Shown in pieces: positions 15,574 through 21,827 of a DNA stretch of 22,138 bases. The position numbers and the translations under genes are program-made. Numbering within the stretch: the first letter of the stretch is position 1; every line of letters starts with the position of its first letter. The stretch lies in the NCBI GenBank assembly GCA_036382695.1, contig DASVHF010000050.1, positions 1 to 22,138 on the forward strand, read 5' to 3'. The DNA comes from DASVHF01 sp036382695. Its GTDB lineage: Bacteria; Patescibacteriota; Microgenomatia; Woykebacterales; RBG-16-39-9b. Under the pieces are notes generated by a model that was given only the letters and a program-made list of their open reading frames with translations, was not told the origin of the DNA and made no database searches.

Positions 15574-16234
15574 CGAGTACTCCTTCCTTCACTTTCTGCA
15601 CTAGTTCCTGCGTACTTTCAACTACAGTGAGGTTGGGGTTAGTGGGATCAAAGTCTTCTGGTGTCTCTTGGTCCCAGCGGATCCAAACGCAAGTGAAATC
15701 TCCCTGCCGCAAAGCGGGCTCGATGTCTTGGAGGTACGAATCCCCTACCATTAGCTTTCGTCCTTTGGGAAGACGAGGGACCAAGTCCTCGACAAGACCT
15801 ACGTCCGTGCCTTTCCGATGGGAATAGATGATATCCCCGAAGAATTCAAGAAGACCATTGCGCTGCAACCGGCTTCGCTGAATATACAGCCCCTTCTCAT
15901 CGGCAACCTTGGTCCAAGCAAAGATTCTGCAGCCCCGGAGCGCGATCTCCTCAAGAAGCTCTCTTGCTCCAGGGATAATGTTTGCTTTTGGCATATTCTC
16001 GTCCATCTTTCTCCAGAACTCATCGACCTTTTCTTCTTTGCCAGGATCCCCACCGCAACGAGAAAGATGGTACTTCTCTTCAGCTGGGTTTGTAGTGAAC
16101 TCTCTCGCATAATGATCGTAGAGTTCATCAAATGGTACACCGATTGCGGCTGAGACGTCAGCTATCAATTTGGGATGGGGATAAACGGGGTTTTGAAGAA
16201 CTCCATCGAGATCGAGTACAACGGCGGCAATCAT
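15554..16234 (-). CDS. HAD-superfamily phosphatase
   Basis: The protein has 226 residues and all four HAD motifs are visible: I, VVLDLDGVL with D8 as nucleophile and D10 as acid/base; II, FAWT with T108; III, K141 in SHRKGTD; IV, GDSYLQD with D165 and D170. An insertion of about 70 residues between motif I and motif II forms an alpha-helical cap (C1 type), as in phosphoglycolate phosphatase-like enzymes. The substrate is unknown; a phosphosugar or nucleotide is likely. The start ATG at 16234 is well supported by AGGAGGT (16240-16246) five bases upstream, one of the strongest ribosome binding sites in the window. It is the first gene of a two-gene unit with the Nudix-like gene, sharing 20 bases of overlap, and carries its own promoter. 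Base composition is richer in GC than the flanking native genes. Confidence 0.88.
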   Translation of the reverse strand: MIAAVVLDLDGVLQNPVYPHPKLIADVSAAIGVPFDELYDHYAREFTTNPAEEKYHLSRCGGDPGKEEKVDEFWRKMDENMPKANIIPGARELLEEIALRGCRIFAWTKVADEKGLYIQRSRLQRNGLLEFFGDIIYSHRKGTDVGLVEDLVPRLPKGRKLMVGDSYLQDIEPALRQGDFTCVWIRWDQETPEDFDPTNPNLTVVESTQELVQKVKEGVLDVQSDH

Positions 16235-16276
16235 TCTCTACCTCCTGTTAAGGTGCGTTTTGGAAAATGGGGGATT

Positions 16277-16305
16277 ATTATACTATGGGTTTCGAAAAAA
16301 CGCAA
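16277..16305 (-). promoter_or_regulatory. Promoter of the HAD/Nudix pair
   Basis: On the minus strand TTGCGT (16300-16305) and TATAAT (16277-16282) are 17 bases apart. The predicted transcript start near 16270 gives a leader of about 36 bases that holds AGGAGGT before the HAD ATG. The -35 box begins only 10 bases past the stop of EamA copy 2. Confidence 0.7.
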
Positions 16306-16315
16306 CATTGTCGGC

Positions 16316-16735
16316 TTAGCGAGAAGTTATTAAAATTGCTGCGAAAAGAGCAAAAATTATACCAATACACTGCTTGAGAGTTATAACTTCCCGAAACACA
16401 AACAAAGAAGCAACAATAACAATTAAAGAGTTTAAAGCTACAAGAGGAGCAATCAATGAAGCAGGACCCATCTTAAAAGCCTCCTGAATTGCTACGACTC
16501 CGATAACGCTAAAAACTGCTATGGCAGATCCAATCGCTAAGGATTTGAGATCTATACCTCCCACAGCTACTTGTCCTCGATAAAGAAACCATAAAAACGA
16601 GAGAATCGCCGCGACCACATACAGTGAGGTAGTTACTACAGGTATACTAGCTCCCAACCTCTCACCCAATTTAAACATAAAATTAACAAAACCGTAGCCT
16701 AAAAATGCGATAATGGCGACCATCAACCAATTCAT
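16316..16735 (-). CDS. Half-size EamA/DMT family membrane transporter, copy 2
   Basis: The protein has 139 residues and four membrane segments in the same order as copy 1 (14121-14543). Conserved blocks include the N-terminal W..A.IAF...G.VN..FK.G and FKMGPASLIAPLVALNSLIV at residues about 88-107. This copy is AT-rich like the rest of the locus, whereas copy 1 is GC-richer, so the two were not made by a recent local duplication. Half-size EamA proteins generally pair up; homo- or heterodimers with copy 1 are both possible. The ATG at 16735 sits six bases after an extended -10 promoter, suggesting a leaderless mRNA. It is divergent from the small exported protein at 16821. Function is inferred only as membrane transport, possibly of a lipid-linked sugar. 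Confidence 0.8.
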   Translation of the reverse strand: MNWLMVAIIAFLGYGFVNFMFKLGERLGASIPVVTTSLYVVAAILSFLWFLYRGQVAVGGIDLKSLAIGSAIAVFSVIGVVAIQEAFKMGPASLIAPLVALNSLIVIVASLFVFREVITLKQCIGIIFALFAAILITSR

Positions 16736-16741
16736 ACCTAA

Positions 16742-16770
16742 ATTTTAGCAGATTCCCCATGTAGAGCAAA
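16742..16770 (-). promoter_or_regulatory. Extended -10 promoter of EamA copy 2, probably leaderless
   Basis: On the minus strand TTTGCT (16765-16770) lies 17 bases from TAAAAT (16742-16747), which is preceded by TGC, an extended -10. Only six bases separate the -10 box from the ATG at 16735, so the transcript would begin at or beside the start codon. Confidence 0.6.
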
Positions 16771-16781
16771 GGAACAAATTC

Positions 16782-16811
16782 TTGCCTCAATGCACTTTTT
16801 TCGTTTATAAT
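16782..16811 (+). promoter_or_regulatory. Promoter of the YLDPGTGS/methyltransferase/sulfatase-like module, probably leaderless
   Basis: TTGCCT (16782-16787) and a perfect TATAAT (16806-16811) are 18 bases apart. Nine bases lie between TATAAT and the ATG at 16821, so transcription should start within about three bases of the start codon. The TTG at 16782 that opens the longer frame is the -35 box itself, so the longer protein start is rejected. Confidence 0.75.
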
Positions 16812-16820
16812 CAAACACAT

Positions 16821-17078
16821 ATGAAATTTCTGCAAAATAAAGACTTTGCTGCGGTCTCCATTTTGACGTTAATATTTTTCGTTGTTTTCACGAAAGAGGC
16901 CTACGCTTATCTTGACCCTGGAACAGGCAGTTATATACTCCAATTACTTGTTGCTGGTGCGCTTGGCGGACTTTTTGCAATAAAGACCTTTTGGCGGCAA
17001 CTTGTAAGCTTTCTCACCAATTTATTTTCAAAGAAGAAGAGGGTAAGGATCAGGAAAAAGAAAAATGGTCAGAAATAA
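16821..17078 (+). CDS. Small exported or membrane protein with YLDPGTGS motif
   Basis: The protein has 85 residues. A signal-peptide-like N-terminus (KFLQNKDFAAVSILTLIFFV, then AYA at about 27-29) is followed by YLDPGTGSYILQLLVAGALG, a second hydrophobic segment with a Gly-rich stretch, and a highly basic tail (KKKRVRIRKKKNG). Cleavage after AYA would leave the YLDPGTGS motif at or next to the mature N-terminus. I have seen this motif in small unassigned proteins near polysaccharide and sulfatase-like genes in many bacteria, but know no function. It is the first gene of a three-gene plus-strand module: it overlaps the methyltransferase by 14 bases, and that gene overlaps the sulfatase-like gene by four. 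A small partner of the membrane sulfatase-like enzyme is a reasonable guess only. Confidence 0.75.
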   Translation: MKFLQNKDFAAVSILTLIFFVVFTKEAYAYLDPGTGSYILQLLVAGALGGLFAIKTFWRQLVSFLTNLFSKKKRVRIRKKKNGQK

Positions 17079-18450
17079 ACTTTCTGCCTCCTTCCGCGAC
17101 CCCAGCGGTTTCCTATTTTCAATAGACGGAGCACTCTACCGTCAAATAAACAAAAAATACCAAGAAGATTATGACCTTTTCCTAAAATCTGGTCTTTACG
17201 AGAAACTCGTCAGCGATGGACTGCTAATCCGTCACGAAGAAGTAGATCTTAAATATGCTCAAACCCAGGAGGCTTACAAAATCATCAGACCAGAAAAAAT
17301 CCCATTCATCTCTTACCCCTACGAATGGTGCTTTAGTCAGTTAAAAAATGCGGCATTGACCACTCTAAAAATTCAAAGGATAGCTCTCGAGCACGGAATG
17401 AGTCTGAAAGACGCCAGCGCTTTTAACATTCAATTTGTCCAGGGTAAGCCGATTCTCATTGACACACTTTCTTTCGCAAAGTTTGATGAGCGGCCTTGGG
17501 TAGCTTATAGGCAGTTTTGCCAACATTTCCTCGCCCCCCTATCTTTAATGAGCTATGTAGACATATCTTTTAATAAATTACTTCAACTATATATTGATGG
17601 CGTCCCTTTGGACCTAGCGTCAAGACTCCTCCCAATCCGCACACGTTTTAAACCACCTTTACTTATGCATATTCACCTACACGCAGCCAGTCAAAAAAGA
17701 TACGCCGATAAGGGCCTAAAAAAGGAAATTACGAGAAAGTTTAGTATGAGATCATTTCTCGGATTAGTTGGGAGTCTCGACGGAGCAATAAAAAATCTTA
17801 AATGGCAACCAAAAGGCACCGAATGGGCTGACTATTACGCTGGCAACCTCAACTACTTGCCAGCTTCTCTCCGCCATAAAGCAAATCTTGTTGATGAATT
17901 TTTAGAAATTTTAAAACCAAAAAACGTTTGGGACCTTGGAGCCAATACAGGCTTCTTTAGCAGAATCGCCTCTGACAAAGGTATTAAGACAATCTCTTTT
18001 GACATCGACCCAGCCGCAGTCGAAATCAACTACAAAACCACCGTTGAAAGAAAAGAAAGAAATCTTCTACCATTGCTGATTGATTTAACCAACCCAAGCC
18101 CGGCGATCGGCTGGGAAAACAAAGAAAGAAACTCTTTTCTAAATCGTGGGCCAACAGACACAGCACTTGCTCTGGCCCTAGTTCACCATTTGGCAATCTC
18201 CAACAACTTGCCACTAGCCGAACTAGCAGAGTTCTTCAGCCATATTTGTAACCATCTCATTATTGAATTTGTCCCCAAAGAAGATTCCCAAGTACAACGT
18301 CTTCTTTCAAGTAGAGAAGACATTTTTGCCAGTTACACGAAAGAAAACTTCGAGAAAGAATTCAAGAACTTTTTCACTGTAAAAAAGGCCTCTGAGATCA
18401 AAAATAGCAAAAGGGTTTTGTACTTAATGGTGAACAAAAGGAGGTTGTGA
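17065..18450 (+). CDS. Two-domain protein: kinase-like N-terminal half and class I SAM methyltransferase
   Basis: The protein has 461 residues. The C-terminal half is a class I methyltransferase: motif I VWDLGANTGFFSR at 288-300 and the acidic end of strand 2 in FDID (311-314). The first 250 residues contain LKDASAFNIQF (114-124) followed by PILIDTLSF (129-137). An Asp-x4-Asn (D116, N121) followed 12 residues later by Ile-Asp (D133) is the spacing of the catalytic loop and metal-binding Asp of kinase/aminoglycoside-phosphotransferase folds, though the usual HxD is absent. No ATP-binding lysine was identified. The layout recalls WbdD, a methyltransferase-kinase that caps O-antigen chains, with domains in the opposite order. 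The start ATG at 17065 lies within the preceding gene. The methyltransferase is clear; the kinase reading is tentative. Confidence 0.8.
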   Translation: MVRNKLSASFRDPSGFLFSIDGALYRQINKKYQEDYDLFLKSGLYEKLVSDGLLIRHEEVDLKYAQTQEAYKIIRPEKIPFISYPYEWCFSQLKNAALTTLKIQRIALEHGMSLKDASAFNIQFVQGKPILIDTLSFAKFDERPWVAYRQFCQHFLAPLSLMSYVDISFNKLLQLYIDGVPLDLASRLLPIRTRFKPPLLMHIHLHAASQKRYADKGLKKEITRKFSMRSFLGLVGSLDGAIKNLKWQPKGTEWADYYAGNLNYLPASLRHKANLVDEFLEILKPKNVWDLGANTGFFSRIASDKGIKTISFDIDPAAVEINYKTTVERKERNLLPLLIDLTNPSPAIGWENKERNSFLNRGPTDTALALALVHHLAISNNLPLAELAEFFSHICNHLIIEFVPKEDSQVQRLLSSREDIFASYTKENFEKEFKNFFTVKKASEIKNSKRVLYLMVNKRRL

Positions 18451-20060
18451 AGAGCAAAATGTCAAGAAAGAAACAAAAACTGAACTTAAAAAAGCTCGGC
18501 CTACCATTCCCAATCCATCCATTTTTATTCGCTTTATACCCAATTCTCTTCTTCTACTCAAACAATATAAGGGAGGTTTTTTTGGATGTGCTTCCCCTAC
18601 CTCTCTTCGTCGTGGTTATTTTTACTCTATGTATATTTCTGGTTTTTAATTTATTCTTTAAAGACAAAATAAAATCAGGAATAGCAACTTCGCTTTTCCT
18701 AGTACTATTTTTCTCCTACGGCCACATGAGAAATACTACAGGGGGTTTTAATATAGGAAGGTTCGAGCTCCTTACCCCTATTTGGATAGGTTCGTTCCTC
18801 CTCGGGACTTATTTATTGACTAAAATCCGTAAAAACTTGAGTAGCCTGTGTAATTATCTAAATATCATCTCGGCCCTTTTAGTAGGCTTCTCCCTTGTCA
18901 ACATAATTTATTTTGAGATTTCAACAAGTCGAGTCGCTAGGTCACTTGAAAACCGGACCGAAGAAGCCAAAACAACCTCGACAAAATTAAATAAACCAGA
19001 CGATCCCCCAGACATCTATTACCTTATCTTCGATAGATATGCGAGTGTCGAAACGCTTGAAGATATCTACAACTACGACAGTAGTGAATTCACCGATTAT
19101 TTAACCCAGAAAGGATTCTATGTGGCCACAAACAGCCGGGCAAATTATCCAAGAACGTTTCTGTCACTGGGCTCCTCTCTCAATATGGAATATATTAATT
19201 ATTTAGCTAAAACGATCGGCGAAGATTCTGATGACGAAAGCGCCGGTTATAAGCTTTTAAATAACTTCAAAGCGCAAAAACTCCTTAAAGAGATTGGCTA
19301 CCAATATATACACATAGGTAGCTGGTGGGAACCAACAAGAAAAAATGATAATGCAGATAGAAACTACTTTTATAACCCATTCAAATTCAAGTACTTGGAA
19401 GGGCTAGACGAATTTTCGACAAAATTACTTGAGACTACTATTCTCTCGGTAATACTCTACCGTACTTCGCCAGACGGTGTAAGCGAACCTCTCTGGGGCA
19501 GGAGCAATCATCGTCAATCCATAATCTATCAGTTTGAAAAATTAGAGGATATTATAAGTAAAACCGACGGTCCAAAGTTTGTCTTCGCCCATATTCTCAT
19601 ACCTCACCTCCCCTATGTACTAGACCAAGGTTGTAAAACTATCACTGAAAAACAAGCAAAAAGCAGGTCTAATGAGGCAAATTACTTAAATCAGCTTGGT
19701 TGCGCAAATAAAAAAATAAAACCAGTGGTCGAGAAGATATTTGAAGAATCAGCCGGTTCCGCTATCGTCATTTTACAGTCCGATGAAGGCCCAGACCCGA
19801 CAAAACTAAAATTGGAAGAAAAATGGCAAAAATCTTCAATAAACGCACTTAAAGAGAAGACCGGAATATTAAATGCTTACTACTTACCCGGGAAGGATAA
19901 AAAAAAGCTCTACCCTGCAATTACACCGGTAAATTCCTTCCGAATAATTTTTAACCTTTATTTCGGTGCGGACTTTGATATATTAGAAGATAAAATTTAT
20001 ATGATTGAAAACAAGGAGAAACCGTATAAATTCTTTGAATTTACTGAAAAATTAAAGTAA
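18447..20060 (+). CDS. Membrane-anchored sulfatase / phosphoethanolamine-transferase-like enzyme (alkaline phosphatase superfamily)
   Basis: The protein has 537 residues. Four or five N-terminal membrane segments (about 24-160) precede an outer catalytic domain. Its landmarks match the alkaline-phosphatase fold of LtaS, EptA and sulfatases: PPDIYYLIFDRYAS (187-200, D196 metal ligand), ANYPRTFLSLGSSLNMEYI (232-250, T237 likely nucleophile), FVFAHILIPHLPY (378-390, H382 and H387) and VILQSDEGPDP (441-451, D446). The last usually reads SDHG, so Glu447 replaces a metal-binding His. It probably transfers or removes a charged group on a surface glycan or lipid. GTG at 18447 overlaps the preceding stop (GTGA); ATG at 18459 is a plausible alternative, and the AGGAGG just upstream is too close to the first and far from the second. 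Substrate unknown. Confidence 0.82.
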   Translation: MKSKMSRKKQKLNLKKLGLPFPIHPFLFALYPILFFYSNNIREVFLDVLPLPLFVVVIFTLCIFLVFNLFFKDKIKSGIATSLFLVLFFSYGHMRNTTGGFNIGRFELLTPIWIGSFLLGTYLLTKIRKNLSSLCNYLNIISALLVGFSLVNIIYFEISTSRVARSLENRTEEAKTTSTKLNKPDDPPDIYYLIFDRYASVETLEDIYNYDSSEFTDYLTQKGFYVATNSRANYPRTFLSLGSSLNMEYINYLAKTIGEDSDDESAGYKLLNNFKAQKLLKEIGYQYIHIGSWWEPTRKNDNADRNYFYNPFKFKYLEGLDEFSTKLLETTILSVILYRTSPDGVSEPLWGRSNHRQSIIYQFEKLEDIISKTDGPKFVFAHILIPHLPYVLDQGCKTITEKQAKSRSNEANYLNQLGCANKKIKPVVEKIFEESAGSAIVILQSDEGPDPTKLKLEEKWQKSSINALKEKTGILNAYYLPGKDKKKLYPAITPVNSFRIIFNLYFGADFDILEDKIYMIENKEKPYKFFEFTEKLK

Positions 20061-20063
20061 ATG

Positions 20064-21821
20064 TCATTTCACCGTTACACTTTTTGCCAAGTTTCTTGGC
20101 TTGTCCGGATCCCATCCTTTCTTAAGAGCAAGGAAATAAGCAAAAAGTTGGGCTGGTATTACCATGGGAATCAAAGAAGCACTGTCGATGTCTTTCACCT
20201 CTATCCAATAATCAAAAACTTCCGAATTTTTTGGAGCAATACCGATGATAAGACCACCGCGGGATTTAATCTCCGAGGCATTTGAGACAGTTGCGTCAAA
20301 TGTTTCATCCTCGGGAGCGTAAACTAAGCAAGGGGTTCCTTTACTTATAAGTGCTATTGTACCGTGCTTTAGCTCACCACCAGCAAGACCCTCAGTATGA
20401 ATGTAGCTAACTTCTTTCATCTTTAAAGCTGATTCCAAAGCAGTGGGGTAAGAAGCGCCTCGACCAATTGTGTAAATATGCTCTGCTTTTACCAAGACAT
20501 TAGCGATTTTTTTCATTTTTTTAATATTCTCATCTTTAAGAAGCCTCTCGGTCTCTTTCGCTGCTTGTAACAAGACCTTCTTCGCCTGATCTGTTTTATC
20601 GATCAATGAATAAGCAACTAAAAGCAGGAAAGCTATTTTGGCCACGTAAGCTTTCGTTGAGGCAACAGCCTTTTCCGGCCCAGCACCCAGCAAAACTTTC
20701 ATATCAGCCATACGATAAATGGTGGAGCCAAGACTATTAACAACCGCTACTAATTTCGCACCTTTTTTGCTTGCTCTACCAAGTGGTTCGATGACGTCAA
20801 TTGTTTCACCACTTTGAGACAAGGCGACAACCAGGCTTTTTCTTGTCAAAAAGTCTTCCAGATAGTTAAATTCGGAGGCGGCTGCAGTATTAACATGATG
20901 GCCCGCGATTTTCGAAAAAAGGTAAGTCCCAGCCAGGCAGGCGTGAAAAGCAGTACCACTGGCAATAAAAAAAGTTCCTTTCGCCTTTTTTATTGCGCTT
21001 GCAACATCTTTTGCTGGTTTTTCCAATGTCTCTACACAATTTCTTATCACCTTGGGCTGTTCAAAAATCTCCTTAATCATAAAGTGAGGGTACTCGCCAG
21101 TTGTCGCTTCAACGTAATCCCATTTTAGGGTTTGATAGGCAGTTTTGACTTTTCTTATATTTTTTAATGAGAAGATTGCTACACCATCACCATTCAACAA
21201 AGCCATTTGCCCATCTTCAAGGAAAATTACCCTCTTTGTGTAATTGACCAGAGCACTAGGATCGGAGGAAATAAAATTCATCGCCTCACCAACCCCAAGA
21301 ACAATAGGTGAGCCATTCTTTGCCACGGCAAGTTGTCCGTCAGAAGAAAGCACTGCAATCGCATTCAATCCTGCTAATTTTTTAAATGCGTCCGCAACAG
21401 CGGTCCTGAAATCTTTTAACACTAGCTCTTGTTCAACTAAATGGCTGATAATTTCTGTGTCAGTTTCGGATTTAATTTCATGAGCCTTATCAAGGGATTT
21501 TTTTAATTTCTGATAATTTTCAACAATTCCATTATGAACAAGGGCTATTTGTGAGTTACAAGAAAGATGGGGGTGGGCGTTTTCGTCAGTAACCCCACCG
21601 TGAGTTGCCCACCTGGTGTGACCAATACCAAATTTACTTTTTGGGAGAGAAACGACAGCTTTTCCAATTTTGCCAACATGTTTCTCAAAATCAAGACTAC
21701 GTCCGTTTCCAACCGCAATCCCCCAAGAGTCGTAGCCCCTATACTCAAGCGTTTTAAGACCATTCAAAATCGTCTGGGCTGCATTTTTCTCTTCGCCAAT
21801 ATAACCAAAAATACCGCACAT
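20064..21821 (-). CDS. glmS: Glutamine--fructose-6-phosphate aminotransferase (isomerising), GlmS
   Basis: The protein has 585 residues, slightly shorter than the E. coli enzyme (609). The N-terminal glutaminase domain starts MCGIFGYIG with the nucleophilic Cys2 and has GHTRWATHG (67-75) and HNGIVENY (96-103). Two SIS domains follow: IASGTAFHACLAG, ALSQSGETIDVIEPLGRASK, ASTKAYVAK, then IGRGASYPTALESALKMKEV and TEGLAGGELKHG. The C-terminus DPDKPRNLAKSVTVK carries the catalytic Lys in its last residues. It makes glucosamine-6-phosphate, the first committed step to UDP-GlcNAc, for cell wall and for the Wbp-type pathway in this window. The ATG is six bases after the stop of the yvcK-like gene, so they form an operon. 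Its stop is three bases from that of the convergent sulfatase-like gene. Confidence 0.97.
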   Translation of the reverse strand: MCGIFGYIGEEKNAAQTILNGLKTLEYRGYDSWGIAVGNGRSLDFEKHVGKIGKAVVSLPKSKFGIGHTRWATHGGVTDENAHPHLSCNSQIALVHNGIVENYQKLKKSLDKAHEIKSETDTEIISHLVEQELVLKDFRTAVADAFKKLAGLNAIAVLSSDGQLAVAKNGSPIVLGVGEAMNFISSDPSALVNYTKRVIFLEDGQMALLNGDGVAIFSLKNIRKVKTAYQTLKWDYVEATTGEYPHFMIKEIFEQPKVIRNCVETLEKPAKDVASAIKKAKGTFFIASGTAFHACLAGTYLFSKIAGHHVNTAAASEFNYLEDFLTRKSLVVALSQSGETIDVIEPLGRASKKGAKLVAVVNSLGSTIYRMADMKVLLGAGPEKAVASTKAYVAKIAFLLLVAYSLIDKTDQAKKVLLQAAKETERLLKDENIKKMKKIANVLVKAEHIYTIGRGASYPTALESALKMKEVSYIHTEGLAGGELKHGTIALISKGTPCLVYAPEDETFDATVSNASEIKSRGGLIIGIAPKNSEVFDYWIEVKDIDSASLIPMVIPAQLFAYFLALKKGWDPDKPRNLAKSVTVK

Positions 21822-21827
21822 AATCTA

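Noticed and set aside
15799..16153. Overlapping frames on both strands inside the HAD gene (113 and 111 codons)
   Set aside because: The HAD frame holds all four catalytic motifs and a strong ribosome site; the others are by-products of its higher GC content.
14121..16735. Transposon or integron carrying the GC-rich cassette
   Set aside because: No transposase, integrase, terminal inverted repeats or target-site duplications were seen at its borders; transfer is suggested only by composition and signals.
16782..16820. TTG start adding 13 residues to the YLDPGTGS protein
   Set aside because: That TTG is the -35 box of the promoter, and TATAAT lies between it and the ATG at 16821, so it would not be transcribed.
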